Below, piece after piece: positions 24,011 through 36,725 of a DNA stretch of 64,000 bases. Position 1 is the first letter of the stretch, and each line of letters opens with the position of its first letter. This DNA comes from Parus major (taxonomy: Eukaryota > Chordata > Aves > Passeriformes > Paridae), in assembly GCF_001522545.3 (NCBI RefSeq), contig NC_031779.1, forward strand, positions 2,192,464 to 2,256,463, in the 5' to 3' direction. The position numbers and the translations under genes are program-made. Under the pieces are notes generated by a model. That model did no database searches. It was not told the origin of the DNA and saw nothing but the letters and a program-made list of their open reading frames with translations.

Positions 24011-25723
24011 ACTTATTTCTTCCCTCTTTATTCTTAATTTGCCTATTCATAAATCCCACTGCTTTGTCAGTCATAAGAAATACTTTCCAGTGGCTTTGAC
24101 AAAGCAAAAATTAGCAGGGAAGGGAACTGGCACATAACCGCCTCACTGCAGAATGCTTCCTTGCAGCGTAAGGTATTTTTTTCTTCCTGGAGCTTTAATG
24201 CCAGCAGAAATCAATGTGAGATTTCAGCTCACCCTCCTGCCTGATGCTCACTGCAGGGCTTCAGCCAGGCTTTGAGCTCCCCGTGGTGGCTGTGCTGGAC
24301 CCGTGTGGGTCTGTGGATCATGTGCTGGGGGGGTCACGCTGCTGCTGCCCTTCCGAGGGTCCCCTGGCATCCTCAGGGAGAGCTTCACTTCTGGAAATGC
24401 TGCCTTGGACTGAGAGGTCCTGCAGGGCAGAAGATCGTGCTCTTCAGTCAACAGCTCTGGTACTCTGTTTCCTTTACTCTTGAGCACTGGTATCTTCTTC
24501 CCACCTGGAATTGCCAGGCTTTGACTTGGAGTCATTGGATCTCATTCTGTGAGCTTGTGAAGGTCGTGGGTGTTTCTAAAGGAAACACCAGTGATCATAA
24601 ATATTTCCTTTTGATCTGCAGGCATCAACCTCTGGTGATCTGACGAAGATTACAGCAAGAGTTTGAGTTAGAGCAGCAGAGCTAGATGAAAATCTTAGTT
24701 CTGTAATTTTACTAGGAAATGGGAAATATTTTAACAGGAAGATTAAATGTATCTTAAAATACAGAACTTGAAAAGAAGAAAGGAATTTGTTCAATTGACA
24801 CACCAGAGGAGTTGTAGGAACCTTAGAAACAATTTGTAAAACCTCATTAAATAGGAGAATGTTCTGCAAATCCGTCCAGTTTTCCTGAAGAACTTTGAAC
24901 TTTCCTTCTCCCTCTGGTCTGCAGCGATTTACTGCTGTGTCCATAGAGCAGTAACCAGCCTGCAGCTGCATCCTGACACCCTGGAGATGTGATGTGGTAT
25001 ATAAAAGCAGTCAGGGTCCCTCCTCATAAGCAGTTCTGCTTCTCCCAGTTTCCTGAGATGCACCGTGAGGCTCATGTTAGTGGGAGGAGTGGAAAGAGCA
25101 GTGCCTCAGGTCACTTTGACTTGGAGGGTGATCTTCCTTCTTCTCTGGAAACATCACTTTGTGTCTCTGCTGCAAAGTGGCTTCTTTTCCTCACCTCCTT
25201 GTTTTGAAGGGCCACTGGGATGGTTTTGCCATTTCCCCTTCTCTCAATAGCAGGCTGGGAAAGGACAGTGAGGTGCTGCAGGGGTTGGGGGTTGTTTCCA
25301 GAGAAGCACTGACAGGGGGTGACAGGTTGGACGTGGCACCCTGTGAGTGGGAATGTGCTCCCATCCTGTCCAGCCCTATGCCTCCTGGGATGTGACAGGA
25401 ACACTGGAGGTTTTGGAAGCAGCCCAGAGAGCAGCTGGGGTTTTCTGGCACCTGGGAAGCTCTTGAAGATGGTTTACATGCTTGAGAGGCTCTTGGATGT
25501 GCTGCTGCTGGAACAGGGATGTCCCTTCACCATTCCTCTCCCTTATTTCTTGCCTGGAGGTGAGGGTTTCCCACCCTTTGGTGCTCCAGCTGTGAGGGAG
25601 ACTCTCTGCACAAGGAGTCTGGGGAATGGCACAGCTCCAGGGTTTTCCTGGCAGTTTCCCAGCCTTCCCCAGCAGGCTGGCAAGGCGACCTTGACTCGTC
25701 TCATGGAGCAATCAGACTCTGTA
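24011..25723. other. unassigned single-copy sequence
   Basis: No gene is recognised. A 141-codon plus-strand frame (25319-25744) ends in an alanine run encoded by a trinucleotide repeat. It has no recognisable domain, and its open state is probably incidental. Confidence 0.5.
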
Positions 25724-25741
25724 GCTGCTGCTGCTGCTGCT
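25724..25741. repeat. GCT trinucleotide microsatellite, 6 units
   Basis: Six uninterrupted gct units. Read in one plus frame they give alanine, on the minus strand glutamine or serine. There is no evidence that they are translated. Confidence 0.9.
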
Positions 25742-28700
25742 TAACACTGGCTTCATGCTTCCCAAGCCTCCTTCTCTCTGGTGGCAGAGGACATAGATTT
25801 GGGGGAGAAGGTTTCTTATCAACCTCTTTACAGATTGCAGTGTCCACCCGACATGTAGAGGCTGGCAGCAGAGTGGAACCCCAGCCCATATCCTCTTTCT
25901 CATGTAGCTTCTGCCTTGTGCTCACAGGGAAGGGCTCTTACAGGTACCATACAGCAGAGGGGCTGAGATTCTCACAGGATGGAGCTTTATCAAAGCCTCA
26001 GTTGAACTGGTGGCTTTTAGGTCCTGTTTTAGCCATAGCTAGGACAAACTCAGCTTCTGCTGGAAGGAAGGGACAAAGCAGAGGACAGGGGCTGGCCATG
26101 GTCTGGGAGAGCTGGGGAGGAAGATGGAGAGAGAAGGAAAGGGAAGGGAGATAAAAGGGCAAAGGGCTGCTTCCTCCATCTCATTCCCCATGAGGGTGGC
26201 TGGAACAGCCCACAGTGTCCCTCCCTGCAGAGGGTTTTCTGCAGAACTCCCTGCTCTACCATGAGGGAATGAGAAAGCAATGTCAAATATATGTTTGAAA
26301 TGTCAACAGAAGGGCCCTGCAAGATTGACTGCAGTCTTGTGAAATATTTAATTCTTTCTCTCCTTATGAAGAGAAACGTTATTCTGGATAAAAGATAAAT
26401 TCAGGGGGAACAGGGCAAGAGAGGAGGGGGGCAGAGGGGGAAGAAGTGTGCAGGGAGAGGGACGGACTGGCTGTCTCCCTCTCTCACTGCACCCCTAACA
26501 GGGTTCCTCTTACTCATCACAGGAAATACAGGCTATTGCTTCATAATCTCAGCCTCCTTTATTTCTATCAGCTTCTTTTTCCTTTCTGCTGCCTTATCTC
26601 TGCACAGATGCCTATTGCAAAGCCCACCTGCAGTCTGCCCCCCCAGCCCCAAACAGCCCTGGCACAGCTCACCCCAAAGCATGGTGACACCAGTGGTGGC
26701 ACAGGGCCCTTGGTGGGACAGCCATGAGGGAGCCAAATGTGACAGAGAGGTGTCAGGATACCCTTTCTCTAGGCCTGCAGGTTTTCTGCTGCCTAGGAGT
26801 TTGCTCTTGCTTTCCAATGTGGGGGCTGATGCTGCAGATCCAGGGGGACAACTGGGCTGAGGAACATGGGGAGGGCAATAAAAACATTCCCCTTATCTGC
26901 TCCCTACTCAGCATCATCATCTGCTCTGCTTCCAGGGCTCTCTGCCTGTCCCTCTGCCTACTGAGGGGAGCATGGGGACAGCCAGGGCTCCGTGGGAGCT
27001 GCACACGTGGGCTGTACCCAGCACTCTGCCCTGCCTTCAGCAGGTTGTGACAGTGACAGCTGATCTGGTGGCTCTCCCTCCCTCCCCTGCTGTGCCAGGG
27101 CTAGCACTCCGAGTGGGAGAGGGCTGGATGTCTGCACACAAGCTCACCCGGAGTCTCCAGAGCCCTCTGGCATCTGGTAAAGGCAGTAATAGCCATAAAT
27201 CCAGCTAAGGCCATGTGAGCGAGGCCAGAACTAGCTCAGGGAGCATCTCCCCATCCCTGCAATTCCTGAGATAGAAAAGAAGTGAGTTCCCACCAGCAGC
27301 ACAGATGAAAAATTCTAATACAGGTAAAAAAAAAATTAAAAAAATCTTGAAAACCCCCTTTTTGATTCCACTGAATAAGGGGTTTTTATATGCTTTCAAA
27401 ACATTTTGATAGTTGCTTTTCATTTCTAGTTCTTTTTTGCAAACTATAAATTACCTTAGATTTATTAACCTAAAAATTGATTCTCTCTTATTTCAAATGT
27501 GTCAAAAATGGGACATTTTGACTTTTTGAGCCTTTTTCCAGGATTTTTATGAAGTGGGTAATTTGTCACAATTGATCCTTTTTTGAGAGGCTTTGAATTT
27601 CAACAAACTGGTATTTACTGCTGAAAACACAGTGAGTTGACAAATTCCCAAACCAGCTACCGTTATTCCAGGTTTCCAGAGCAGAGTGGAGGAATGTTTA
27701 GATACATGACAAGCAACTTTAGACCCTGGGTGGGGATGCATTCTGAGAATGGGCACTTCTTGGATTATTCCAGCTCTTTATGCAGAGACCTCGAGCTGAG
27801 AAGGGTGCCAGTGTCCCCTCCTGAGTCCCCCTGGGCCACCTGTGTCCCTGCCATGGAGCAGAACAGCTCCATGACTCTGCTTGCAGCTCCCCACAGAAAC
27901 CACAAGCACTGGCATCACTAGCATCTGTGCTGCTGGACTCACTGCAGCGTTAAACCTTGATAAATGCCTTTAATATTTAATTGGTCTTTAAAAAAGATAA
28001 ATAGGCAGGATATTAAATGCAACTCCTCAGGCAGAGTAAGGCAAGTAATGAATGTTACCCACGACTGGTGGCATCTGCAAAATGCACTTTTAGTGTGGCT
28101 TGAAACCAAGGGCTTGGGAGATGTTTCCTGCTCTTGCTTCCCAGATGGAGTTTGGAGGTGCTCAAACATGGGACTTTCACTTTGGAAATGGGATGTGGGA
28201 TTGCTTACACACCCTCCACCATGTCTGCTGGCGAGGTCAACAGACGTTCTCCTGCTCCAACCTCTGCTGCTGGCCTCAGCCAAGCAGGAGGTGGGAGTTC
28301 CAGCCATTAAAAACTGTTTTCTAAGGACCAGCAGTTTTTGTGCCATTTACAGTAGCAGATAGGGGCAAAAAGCACTGGGAAGTTCAGCCTGGAATAAAGC
28401 CACAGAGCCAGATTAGGTGTCTGAGTCCCAGGGTGCAGTGCAGTGTTCCAGTGCAGCACTTGCATCTGCTCAGAATGTTGCAGGATTTGCATGCAAATTC
28501 CCACCCCCAGCTGTTCCAGGTTTTCAGAGAACTTCAGCTCTAGCACCACATGTCCTGGAGTCAGTCCATGCCTTGGGAAATCGATTCCACTGCCCCGCTG
28601 TGACACGAGATCACAGTCAAGAGCTTTGGCCTGGCTATGGGCAAGTTATGAACTCTGCAGTACTGCATGGGCAGGTAACCTTTGGGAAAACTAAAACAAA

Positions 28701-31700
28701 CAAAGCCCTACTCAAAGACCTTTTGATGTTCAGTGGAGGCTCAGCTGTGCAGAAACAGCACATTTAGGTTTTAGGGGAAGCTGGGGTTGTCACAATCCCC
28801 TAACCAGCAGTCCTCCCAGCAAAGGTAGCGATGCAAAGAGCATCCTGCCCTGCCATCTCCAGCACACTTGTACGACCACTCCAGTGTCACCAGCACAAGT
28901 GGTGGGTGAACCTCTACATGTCTACAGGCCGATTTTTCAATCAGAGGAGCACTCAAGCTGCCCAGAGTTCAGGTCCTTGTCTCTCTGATGCCACTCCAGT
29001 GTGATCAAGTGGGCTGAAGATCCCAAGGGAAAGAAGCTTTGCTATGGAGTTGCTATTGCCTGGGGCTCTTGGGCTGGGGGTGGCACCAAAATAGCTACTC
29101 TTCCAGCTCAGCTCCCTGTTGTTCACCCACAGCAGTGTCTGAGCCACCATCAGCTGCTTCTAAATATGGAGAAATGCTGCAGGCCTTCAGCAGCTACACT
29201 GGGGAGATGCTGCTAAACGCCCTGGAATAATGATCCTGCTGCTGGGAGGCCCTGGAAGAACACAGGAGACAGGAGGCAGCGGAAGCAGCAGCAACAGCAA
29301 TAATAACCGAGGAGCAATCCAGCAGGGAAAGGCTTTGATCTGAGGGCTGGGAGACAGGTCTGCTGTCTGCAGGGGATTTTTCCTGCACAGGTTGAGGGAG
29401 GGACCAGGGTTTTGTTGGGGGGAAGTGAGAAGCAGGAGCTACACCCCACCCACATGGTATTGTGCCCGACTCAGCCATGTTCTGTGTGCAGCAGGGACAT
29501 CCCTACCTGGTCACAGCCTTCTGTCCCTCCCTCCAGATGGAGTGGGTGGAGGTGGCTGCACATCTGCATCAGCCAGATCTCCCAGCTGTGCTGTGTGGTG
29601 CAGGTAGGCCCTGCCTGCCCTGTCCCACTGCCTGCCCAGGATCGAGCCGGCTGCCACCCTGTACCGACCAGCAGAGCAGTATTTCCCAGCCAGGACACAC
29701 ACACACTGCACTTCTTCACTCATGGAGCTCATCCAAACACACCCAGAGCAAGATGGAAGAAGCCATTGTAGTCCAAAAGGAGCCAGATGCATCCAACTTT
29801 CTGCCTTTTCCTTTCTCTCTTTTCTTTCCTCCTTTCATTTTTATTCTCCCTCCTCTGCAGAATCAAAACATTTTGGAGATTCTGCACTCCGTGCTAGCCT
29901 ATTATTAACAGAACCTCCTATCTCCCTGCTTCAGGATGCTGCCTGGATCCGACCAATTACCAGCTCCCTTGATGTATAACACCATAAAACCCTTAACCTC
30001 ATTATAGAAAATTTCTTTTGAATGGCCTTTAAAAACCATCTCATTACACAGGAAGAACTGTAATTACCTTTAACGAGACTGAGATATTGTGCGAGCAAGT
30101 GCGTTTGGGCTGTCAAAACAGGAGCAGTGGGAGATCATCTCCAGCCGGTTTCACCACAAGGGCAAACGCTTTGTAATTCCCTCCCCTGCGAGCTCCTTAT
30201 CCCGGCCCACCCCTGCCCCTCACTCCTCCTTTCTCAACACCTTCCCTGGGCAAACACAGCTGCTGCTCATGCTGCTCTGCCTGCCCAGGTAAAGCCCATC
30301 TTCCCCAGGACTTGGCTCTGAAGCTCCTGGTGTCTGCAGCATGAGCAAAGCTCTCAGCCCTGACTCGTGGTGGATGCTCTCAGGGGGCCACTGTGGCCAC
30401 TGAGGGCTGGGCTTGGCCAAGTGGAGCCAAGAAGGTGATGATGTGACTCCTGGGACATGCCACTGTCACAGCTGAGGGATGACAACTTTCCCAAGCAAAG
30501 CCATCTGGTGTGACAGGGAGGGCTGAATGCCCCTTTGTCTTCACCATCTTCCAGCGAGGAAGAAAAACACCTTTTTTGTAGGGCAGACCCATCTCTGCTC
30601 CTTCCAGCTGTGGTCTCTAGTGATCTGAAGGGCAGGGGTGTGTCCCTGAAGACTGTCAGGATTTGGTTTTTTTCTGACATGATACAGCTCATCCCAGAGG
30701 ATGGCCTGGAGGGGTTAATATTTTTTTTTTCTTTTTTGCATATGTGTGACTCAAATGAAGATTTTTTTTTCCAAACAAAAATTTTTCCATCCCATCTGTC
30801 ACTAATGTCAAGGCACTCCTTTGCCCACATCCATTTTTTATAAAGAAAAAATAAAAATCTAACATACTTTTAGAAAAATCTTGAGTCCATGTTGCCAGAG
30901 CAGTGATACTTTCCCTTTTTCTAGAAGGAGCTGTTGCAGTGTTAACCCCTGGTGTTCATCCCCAGGTTTTCCCCCCACTGGGCAGCTCTGCCTCCTTCTC
31001 CTGTTCCCTCCTGGGGTTTTTCTGGCTGTTACTTCTTTATTTCTGTCTTTTATTATTTGTATCCCTGGGACGGGGTCTTTTTTGTGGGCGTGTTTTGCTA
31101 TTGACAAAGCAGCTCAGGACCCTGAAAGCTCAGCTGGCACGAGTTAAGCTAATTATTCACAGCCTTATTGCCCTAATTGCCCCAATCACCTGCACCTGCC
31201 CCCCCCACTCCCTCAGAGCCCTCAGGAACGGCCCCCTCACGCTTTCCCACAGCTTCAGTGCGGGAGGATGTGTTTCCTGGGGCTCCAGCCTGTAGATTTT
31301 GGAGCCTTATTTGTTGCTGTTGGGGGACCAGGCTGCAGCTCCCACCTCCTGCTGCTGTTTTTGGAACCAGGGGTATGTTCCCCACCATGGAGGGCACCCT
31401 CTGCTCCTGGGCTGCTTCCTCTGAAAGGCCGGCCAGCCGCCCTTGTGCTGTGGGAACACCTCCCTGAATCCAGCCGGTGAGTTTTGACCCCACAGCAGGG
31501 GAGCTCCTGCTATCGAAGCCTCCGGCTATGAGAAAGGTTAATTCCTGTGGCTCCCCATTGCCTGTGGAGCTGGTAGAGGGAGTGCCAGTGTTATACAGAG
31601 GGGAAATCATACTTTATTTTGTGTAAGACGGCTTTGCTGGACAGGAGTTGAAGAAAAGGTTGTGAGGGAAGCAGCTGTGCTGTCCCTGCTGCTGCATGCT

Positions 31701-32229
31701 GTGCTTGTTCTGCTGACTGCTTCCAGGGCTGGTTTTTCCTTTCATTCCCCTGAATGCCTTGAGGGAGGCCTGGACTCACAGTCTCCTCTTCCATCTACTA
31801 AAGATGGCTGATAATCACCTTGGATAGTTGCCTTTTCTATCCCCTGAGTGTGTGTGCCAGAGGCTCTGGGAAATTATCTCCGTGCTTCCCCCTACCTAAG
31901 CAGAAGCCTCAGGGCTTTCTGTGGCAGCAGCCAGCGCCAGTTCTTCAGCCTTCCTGCTGCTCTGGCCTCTGTGCTGGAGGAGCACAGCCCTGGATTGTGC
32001 TTTCCTGTGCTACGAGGTTTTTATTGGAGGATGTGTATCAGGGTGGGCAGCACCAGCCTGGTGTGTTTGGGAGCAAGGAGGGGTGTGATGCAGGACCCTG
32101 CGGCCCCTGGCAGCCGGCAGCAGGAGCTCTGCCTCCGGAGGGTCCCTGGGCAGCAGGTCCTGGTCTGCAGCTTGTGTTGGCTGAGGAGTGTTCTTGTCCT
32201 GCCCTAACCACCCTCTGGAGAGGGCTCTG
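25742..32229. other. unassigned sequence with purine tracts and AT-rich patches
   Basis: No gene is recognised. Purine-rich stretches lie at 26100-26165 and 26401-26465 and could adopt triplex structure. An AT-rich patch at 27320-27620 contains an inverted repeat (aaaacccc.../...ggggtttt at 27350-27387). A CAG/CAA-rich stretch lies at 29271-29305. An AT-rich patch at 29860-30075 contains a taattacc-type motif. T runs lie at 30721-30737 and 30760-30769. A run of homeodomain-like sites (gctaattattcac, ccctaattgcccc) lies at 31145-31185. Confidence 0.5.
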
Positions 32230-32243
32230 TTCAGCCTCTATGT

Positions 32244-32378
32244 CTCTGACCTTTTCAGTGTCGTGCAATAGCATTGGCTGTGGAACTGCTTTCGGAGCTG
32301 TTCGCTGTCTAATGAGCCTGTGGGGATTGGGGGGAAATGGGCAGCCAATAAAAATATGGAATATTGAAAAGGTCAGAG
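32244..32378. promoter_or_regulatory. symmetric inverted-repeat element with AGGTCA and CCAAT sites
   Basis: Outer arms ctctgaccttttca (32244-32257) and tgaaaaggtcagag (32365-32378) are exact reverse complements. Inner arms attggctg (32273-32280) and cagccaat (32342-32349) are too. The gap between outer and inner arm is 15 bases on both sides, and the central region is 61 bases. Each outer arm contains AAAGGTCA, the form bound by NR4A monomers and close to ROR/Rev-erb sites. Each inner arm is a canonical CCAAT box (NF-Y type). The gaps themselves are not complementary, so this is two paired arms rather than one continuous palindrome. It may be a regulatory element or the remains of a palindromic transposon. 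Function is inferred from motifs only. Confidence 0.45.
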
Positions 32379-34504
32379 CTATTTGGTGGGGGACACAATA
32401 ACTCACAAAACTTCTCGGGCATTGCATCTGTGGCTGCCAGCCCCTGGGTGTGTGCCTGAGTGCAGGGACTGTGGGCTTGCAGCTGGGGGTGGCTGGATAT
32501 GCTCTTGGGGCAGGGCTGAGCTTTCCAGGTGTGCCAAGACCCCTGTGGGTTGGCACATTGGCCACACCTCTGCAAGAAGGCTTGGAGAAACCCTTGCTCA
32601 GAAGGAGCTCTCAGAACTTGGGCTTCGCTTGCATCTCTGGAGGGAGAGGTGAGCCTGTGGTCAGGATGTTCTCTGGCATTGCTGGCGGGTTCCTGCCATG
32701 ATTCCAGCAGCAGGGAGCTGGGTGGACAGGGGTCTGTTTGAGGTTGTTTCAGTGTTGCACTCTGGATCTGTACCCCAGGTGTCACAGGCAGGGAGCACAC
32801 ACCTTCTGGAGAGTACTTGCTCGTGCTGAGGGTGCATCCCTAATTGCCAGCAGCTGAGAGTGCATTCCGAGTCAGCTGTGGCTTTCCTGTGCCACTCCCA
32901 CTTGCTAACAAGGGCAAAGCTCTCATGCAAAGCTGTGCTGATTTAGCAAATCTGTGCCTTTGGGGGGGCGTGGGGAACATGCATCCAAAAGTTCCCCAAC
33001 TGACTCCATTTCTCCAGTGTTAGCACAAAGAGAAGTGTCCCCTTTCTTGTCTCTGACCCTTTCTAGTCCTCAGCTCTGTCCCAGCACATCTGTCAGCTTG
33101 TCCTCTGCCACAGGCTGCTGGAGACCTCACCTCTCCAGCCAAGGCAAGGTGCATCTGATGGCCTTTGTGGTGGCAGAGCAGGGCCAGTGATCTTGCCATA
33201 TGCCAGGTGTTGGGAGTGGAGGGTGAAAAAGGTCTTCTAAAACCCATCACATCATTTTACCTTACCAAAATTGTCATGACAATGTAACACTGAAGGCTTT
33301 GTGATAGCCCTGTACCCCAGTGTTGATTATTGGGAAATACTAAACAGCACTTAGCACAGCCCCCTTTCCTGTAAGCAGGAGGCATTTGGAGATGACAATT
33401 CATTGAGCTTAACAGTAAAAATTTAAGTTCTGGGCATGAAACCAGAGCAGCAGGGGGAAAGTGCATGTTGGTGCCAGGCAGGCAGCAGCCAGGACTGTGC
33501 ACTGGCACAGCAGCAGGTCTCACCCTGGATGCTGATTCTTCTGCAGACTCTGTGCTCAGAAGTTGTGACTTGGGCAAGTTCCTAGCAGAGGAGACAGTGC
33601 TTTATGCTGCTTTCTTTGGTTGGATTATTCTGTGGGTTCCCCACAGCTGTGTTGCTGTGTGCCCAGCTCCTATATGTGCCCTGACCCCAGCTGTGGGCAC
33701 TGTGGATGTCTGCCCAGCCTGGTGCTTTTTACAGTCCTTGGCTTTGTTATTCTGAGTGTTCATGTGGTGTCCTGGGGACAGTCTGTGTGATGTGTAGTTC
33801 AGTAAATATGTAATGGGGTGTTTTAGGGCTTTATTGCTTTTATGCAGCACTAATGTAATGCTATTTAGAGAGCTCTGGCACACCCATCAGCAGCTCAAGT
33901 GGAGCAAAGGAAGGATGTTCTTCCTCTCCAAGCCCATCATCTTCCCCACTTGATGCTCTCAGCCATGATATAGTGGTCTAAAGGTGACAACTTGTCTCTG
34001 TGAGCACTCTGAAAAGCAGGCAGTGGGCTCATTAAAAATGACTGTGGATTGGCCCTGTTTTAAAAGGGAGCAAAATATTTGGCCAAAGTCCCATTGGAGC
34101 ATTTTCAGCTTTTGTGAAAACCTTCTGCTAGACATCTTGTTTCTAGAGTTCCTACCAGAACTGGGCTCTTGGGTTTCAGATCCCCTCTGTGAGGAGCTGC
34201 ACGTGCTCTATAGGGCTTGAGCCAGCCTAGGAGGTGCCATCAGGCTTTAGCTGTGTGTTGGATGGGGTTGGAAACACTGCCTTGCCTGGCATTCCCCTGC
34301 TTCAGGGCAGGAATTGGCTCTTGTTCCTGTCTTGTAGGCTGTTCCTGTGAAGGCTGCTACCCTAGAGCAAAGCCTGTTCTGTGGTGAGCCTTGTGCCCCT
34401 GTCCCACAGCACAGCACATGGGGGCTGGGACTCCACTGTGGATGGATGCTCCCTGCAGGTTGTAGAGGTGCTGGTATTTTGGATTGGCACCTCAACAGTT
34501 TGGG
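32379..34504. other. unassigned single-copy sequence
   Basis: No gene or transposon is recognised. A minus-strand open frame of 163 codons (32309-32800) and one of 175 codons (32038-32565) cover the inverted-repeat element and its right flank, but they show no domain and lie in one another's shadow. An AT-rich patch at 33780-33880 might be conserved. Confidence 0.5.
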
Positions 34505-34715
34505 CCCCTGGCACTTAATATCTGCAATATCTAATTTTAGTGTAATGGCACTAATTTAATCTGCTGTTCCCAGAATGTGAATGTGCAAGTGACATAAATT
34601 AATGTTACATAGAAAAAGTCAAGTTTCTCATGTGAGATCAATAGATCATAATGTGGTGATATTTGAAAATACATCTTATTAGCAGTTCATATTTTGGCAC
34701 TTATCATGGATTCCC
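34505..34715. promoter_or_regulatory. AT-rich island, possible conserved non-coding element
   Basis: Roughly 200 bases of markedly AT-rich sequence with repeated attta/taatt cores (ctaattttagtg, ctaatttaatctg, aaattaatgtta) and no open frame of note. Its sharp borders with GC-richer DNA suggest a retained regulatory element. The inference is from composition. Confidence 0.3.
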
Positions 34716-36390
34716 ACGAGCTCCTTCCCCTGCTGCCCCAGGAAGCTGCTGTGCATGTGGTTGCTGACAGCATCAGTAGTCCTGTGAGATAATATTGCCT
34801 CTGCTGGATGTCACTTTGTGGCTTTTATCCCATGGGAAATGAATGAAGAGAGGTTGGAGTGCTGTTGGTCACTGCAGGGCAGAAGCCTCTGGCATCTTGC
34901 AGCAGTGATGAGAAGGGATTTCTTCTGAGCTGGCTCAGGGTGTCCAAGCAGGCTGACATTGTGTGGTGCTGTTGTGAACCAGCCTGAAGAGAAAAGTGAG
35001 GTAGGGAGGGGAGCCCATGGTGGCTCTCCTGGATAAAGGTAGAGGCTCTGTGGAACAATGCTGAGCACATCTGTGTGAGCTGGGCTGTGCCTCTGCATGG
35101 ATGAACAGAAGCTTTGAGCTTTCAGGGCCCAAACAACACCATTTACTGCACTGATGAGAAGAAGTAATGTGAGGGCCTCCCCATAGTAGGGCATGGCTTT
35201 GCCTCAGCACAATCCTTCTCAGCTTCAGCTTATGGGGCCTCTCCAGAGGCCCTTGTTTGACAGCTTAGTGACTTCCTCGAGAACAGGACACAGGGTAAAG
35301 GCTGTGTGTGTTTTGTCTGTGGACTGGGGTCTCCAGTTACTCCTGTGCTTATCTTCTCCCCATGTGCAGTAGATGGTGCTGAGTTGATTTGTCTGCATAA
35401 GTCAGGCTCTTTGGCAAGGGGCTCAGAGCTGAGTTTTGCAGCCAGCTGTAAAAATAACCTTTCAGGACATGTGCACTGCTCCTCTCCCCTCACATGCCTT
35501 GTGCTGCTTCCTCCTCCTTGGGAGGAAGCTAATCTCCTCTGCAGACCTCACTATCAGAGCAGATTAGAGCAGCTCCTCCAGTGCTGCAGAGGAATTGCCA
35601 GGATCAGAGGTCTGGATTGTAGCTGTGGGGGATGATTCCTCTTTCTGTAAGGCTGGATGAGAAAGGTGGTGAGCAGCCATTCTGCATCGGTGGAGTGTGC
35701 TGGAGAAGATGCACTTCCCTCTGGTCCCCAGAGCCAACGGAGCTGTGCTGGGCTTTGCTCAAATGGAAGATGCTTGTGTACACTTCTGTAAGCAATGAAG
35801 TGACTCAGGTTGCCCACTCAGTCTTGTCTTTCCACAGACTGTTCCCAGAGTCCCTCTGGATGTGTCTGAAGCATCCTAAATAAGACCTGTGCGCACTGTG
35901 CTCAGAGGTGGAGGCTGCACTGAGCTGCTCAGAAAAAAATAGGCCATTGCTTTCCTCACGCAGGCAGGCATTTAAAGAGCCTGTGCGGGAGGAGTGTGGG
36001 CATGTGGCTAAATCAGAAGTGAGGAGCTGTCCCCTCCTTTGGCACCTCACCTGCCTTCCATGAAATGGGGCCACTGGAAAGCTGGGCTGCAGACTGCCTA
36101 GCTTTTTCTGGTAGCTTGCTTGGTGGCATTGGCTTTGTGCATTGCTCCCAGCATCCAGCAGAAATCACTAGGGAGAAACAGCTCACTTTGGGCCTCGCCT
36201 TTCTCACCAGAGTTTCCAAAATGGCTCTGGTTTTTACCTTTTCTCCCAGAAAAGTCAAACAGCAAAACCTGCTTGCCTGAAGTGGGATTAGGCAATTGCC
36301 CTTGCAGGAATCCCTGCCTTGCTCCCCTGATCTGTTCTTCAGCCAGTTGCCCAGGCAAAGCATCTATCTCTGTCTTCCAACCTGAGATGC
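34716..36390. other. unassigned single-copy sequence
   Basis: GC-moderate DNA; several open frames of up to 127 codons on both strands, none recognisable. No repeats were noticed. Confidence 0.5.
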
Positions 36391-36725
36391 TGTCTCTTCA
36401 CTAATTAAATGAGGAATATCACCTCTTTATAATTGTCAGTTGATTTCAAATTAAAGAGGGACCTATTGGAGCAAGAAGAACCTTATCCTCCCTCTGGGGA
36501 CTGCTTTCCTCTTCAAGTTTTTTTTTTCAGGCTGATAATTCCATCTGAAAGTCTCCTGTGATCCTGTGGTAACCCTTGGATGCTATTCAAGTGCATCCTG
36601 GCCCCTGGCGTGTGCTCATTGCCTCCTAATTGCTCTAAATAAGTTGGGAATGATGAAATTAAAGTGCCATTGACATGAGGCAGCCGTGGCATGCTGCAGT
36701 TACAGGCATGTGAGGGATGTGGACA
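36391..36725. promoter_or_regulatory. AT-rich island, possible conserved non-coding element
   Basis: An AT-rich block containing cactaattaaatgagg, a T run (36519-36527), cctcctaattgctctaaataagttggg and gatgaaattaaagtgcc. The density of taatt-type homeodomain cores and the absence of long frames fit a developmental enhancer. The call is by inspection alone. Confidence 0.3.

Noticed and set aside
25319..25744. 141-codon frame ending in an alanine run
   Set aside because: The alanine run is a GCT microsatellite; the rest has no domain and no exon borders.
31820..32565. Overlapping frames of 193 (plus) and 175 (minus) codons
   Set aside because: They shadow one another, have no domain, and cover the inverted-repeat element; their openness is expected in GC-rich, stop-poor sequence.
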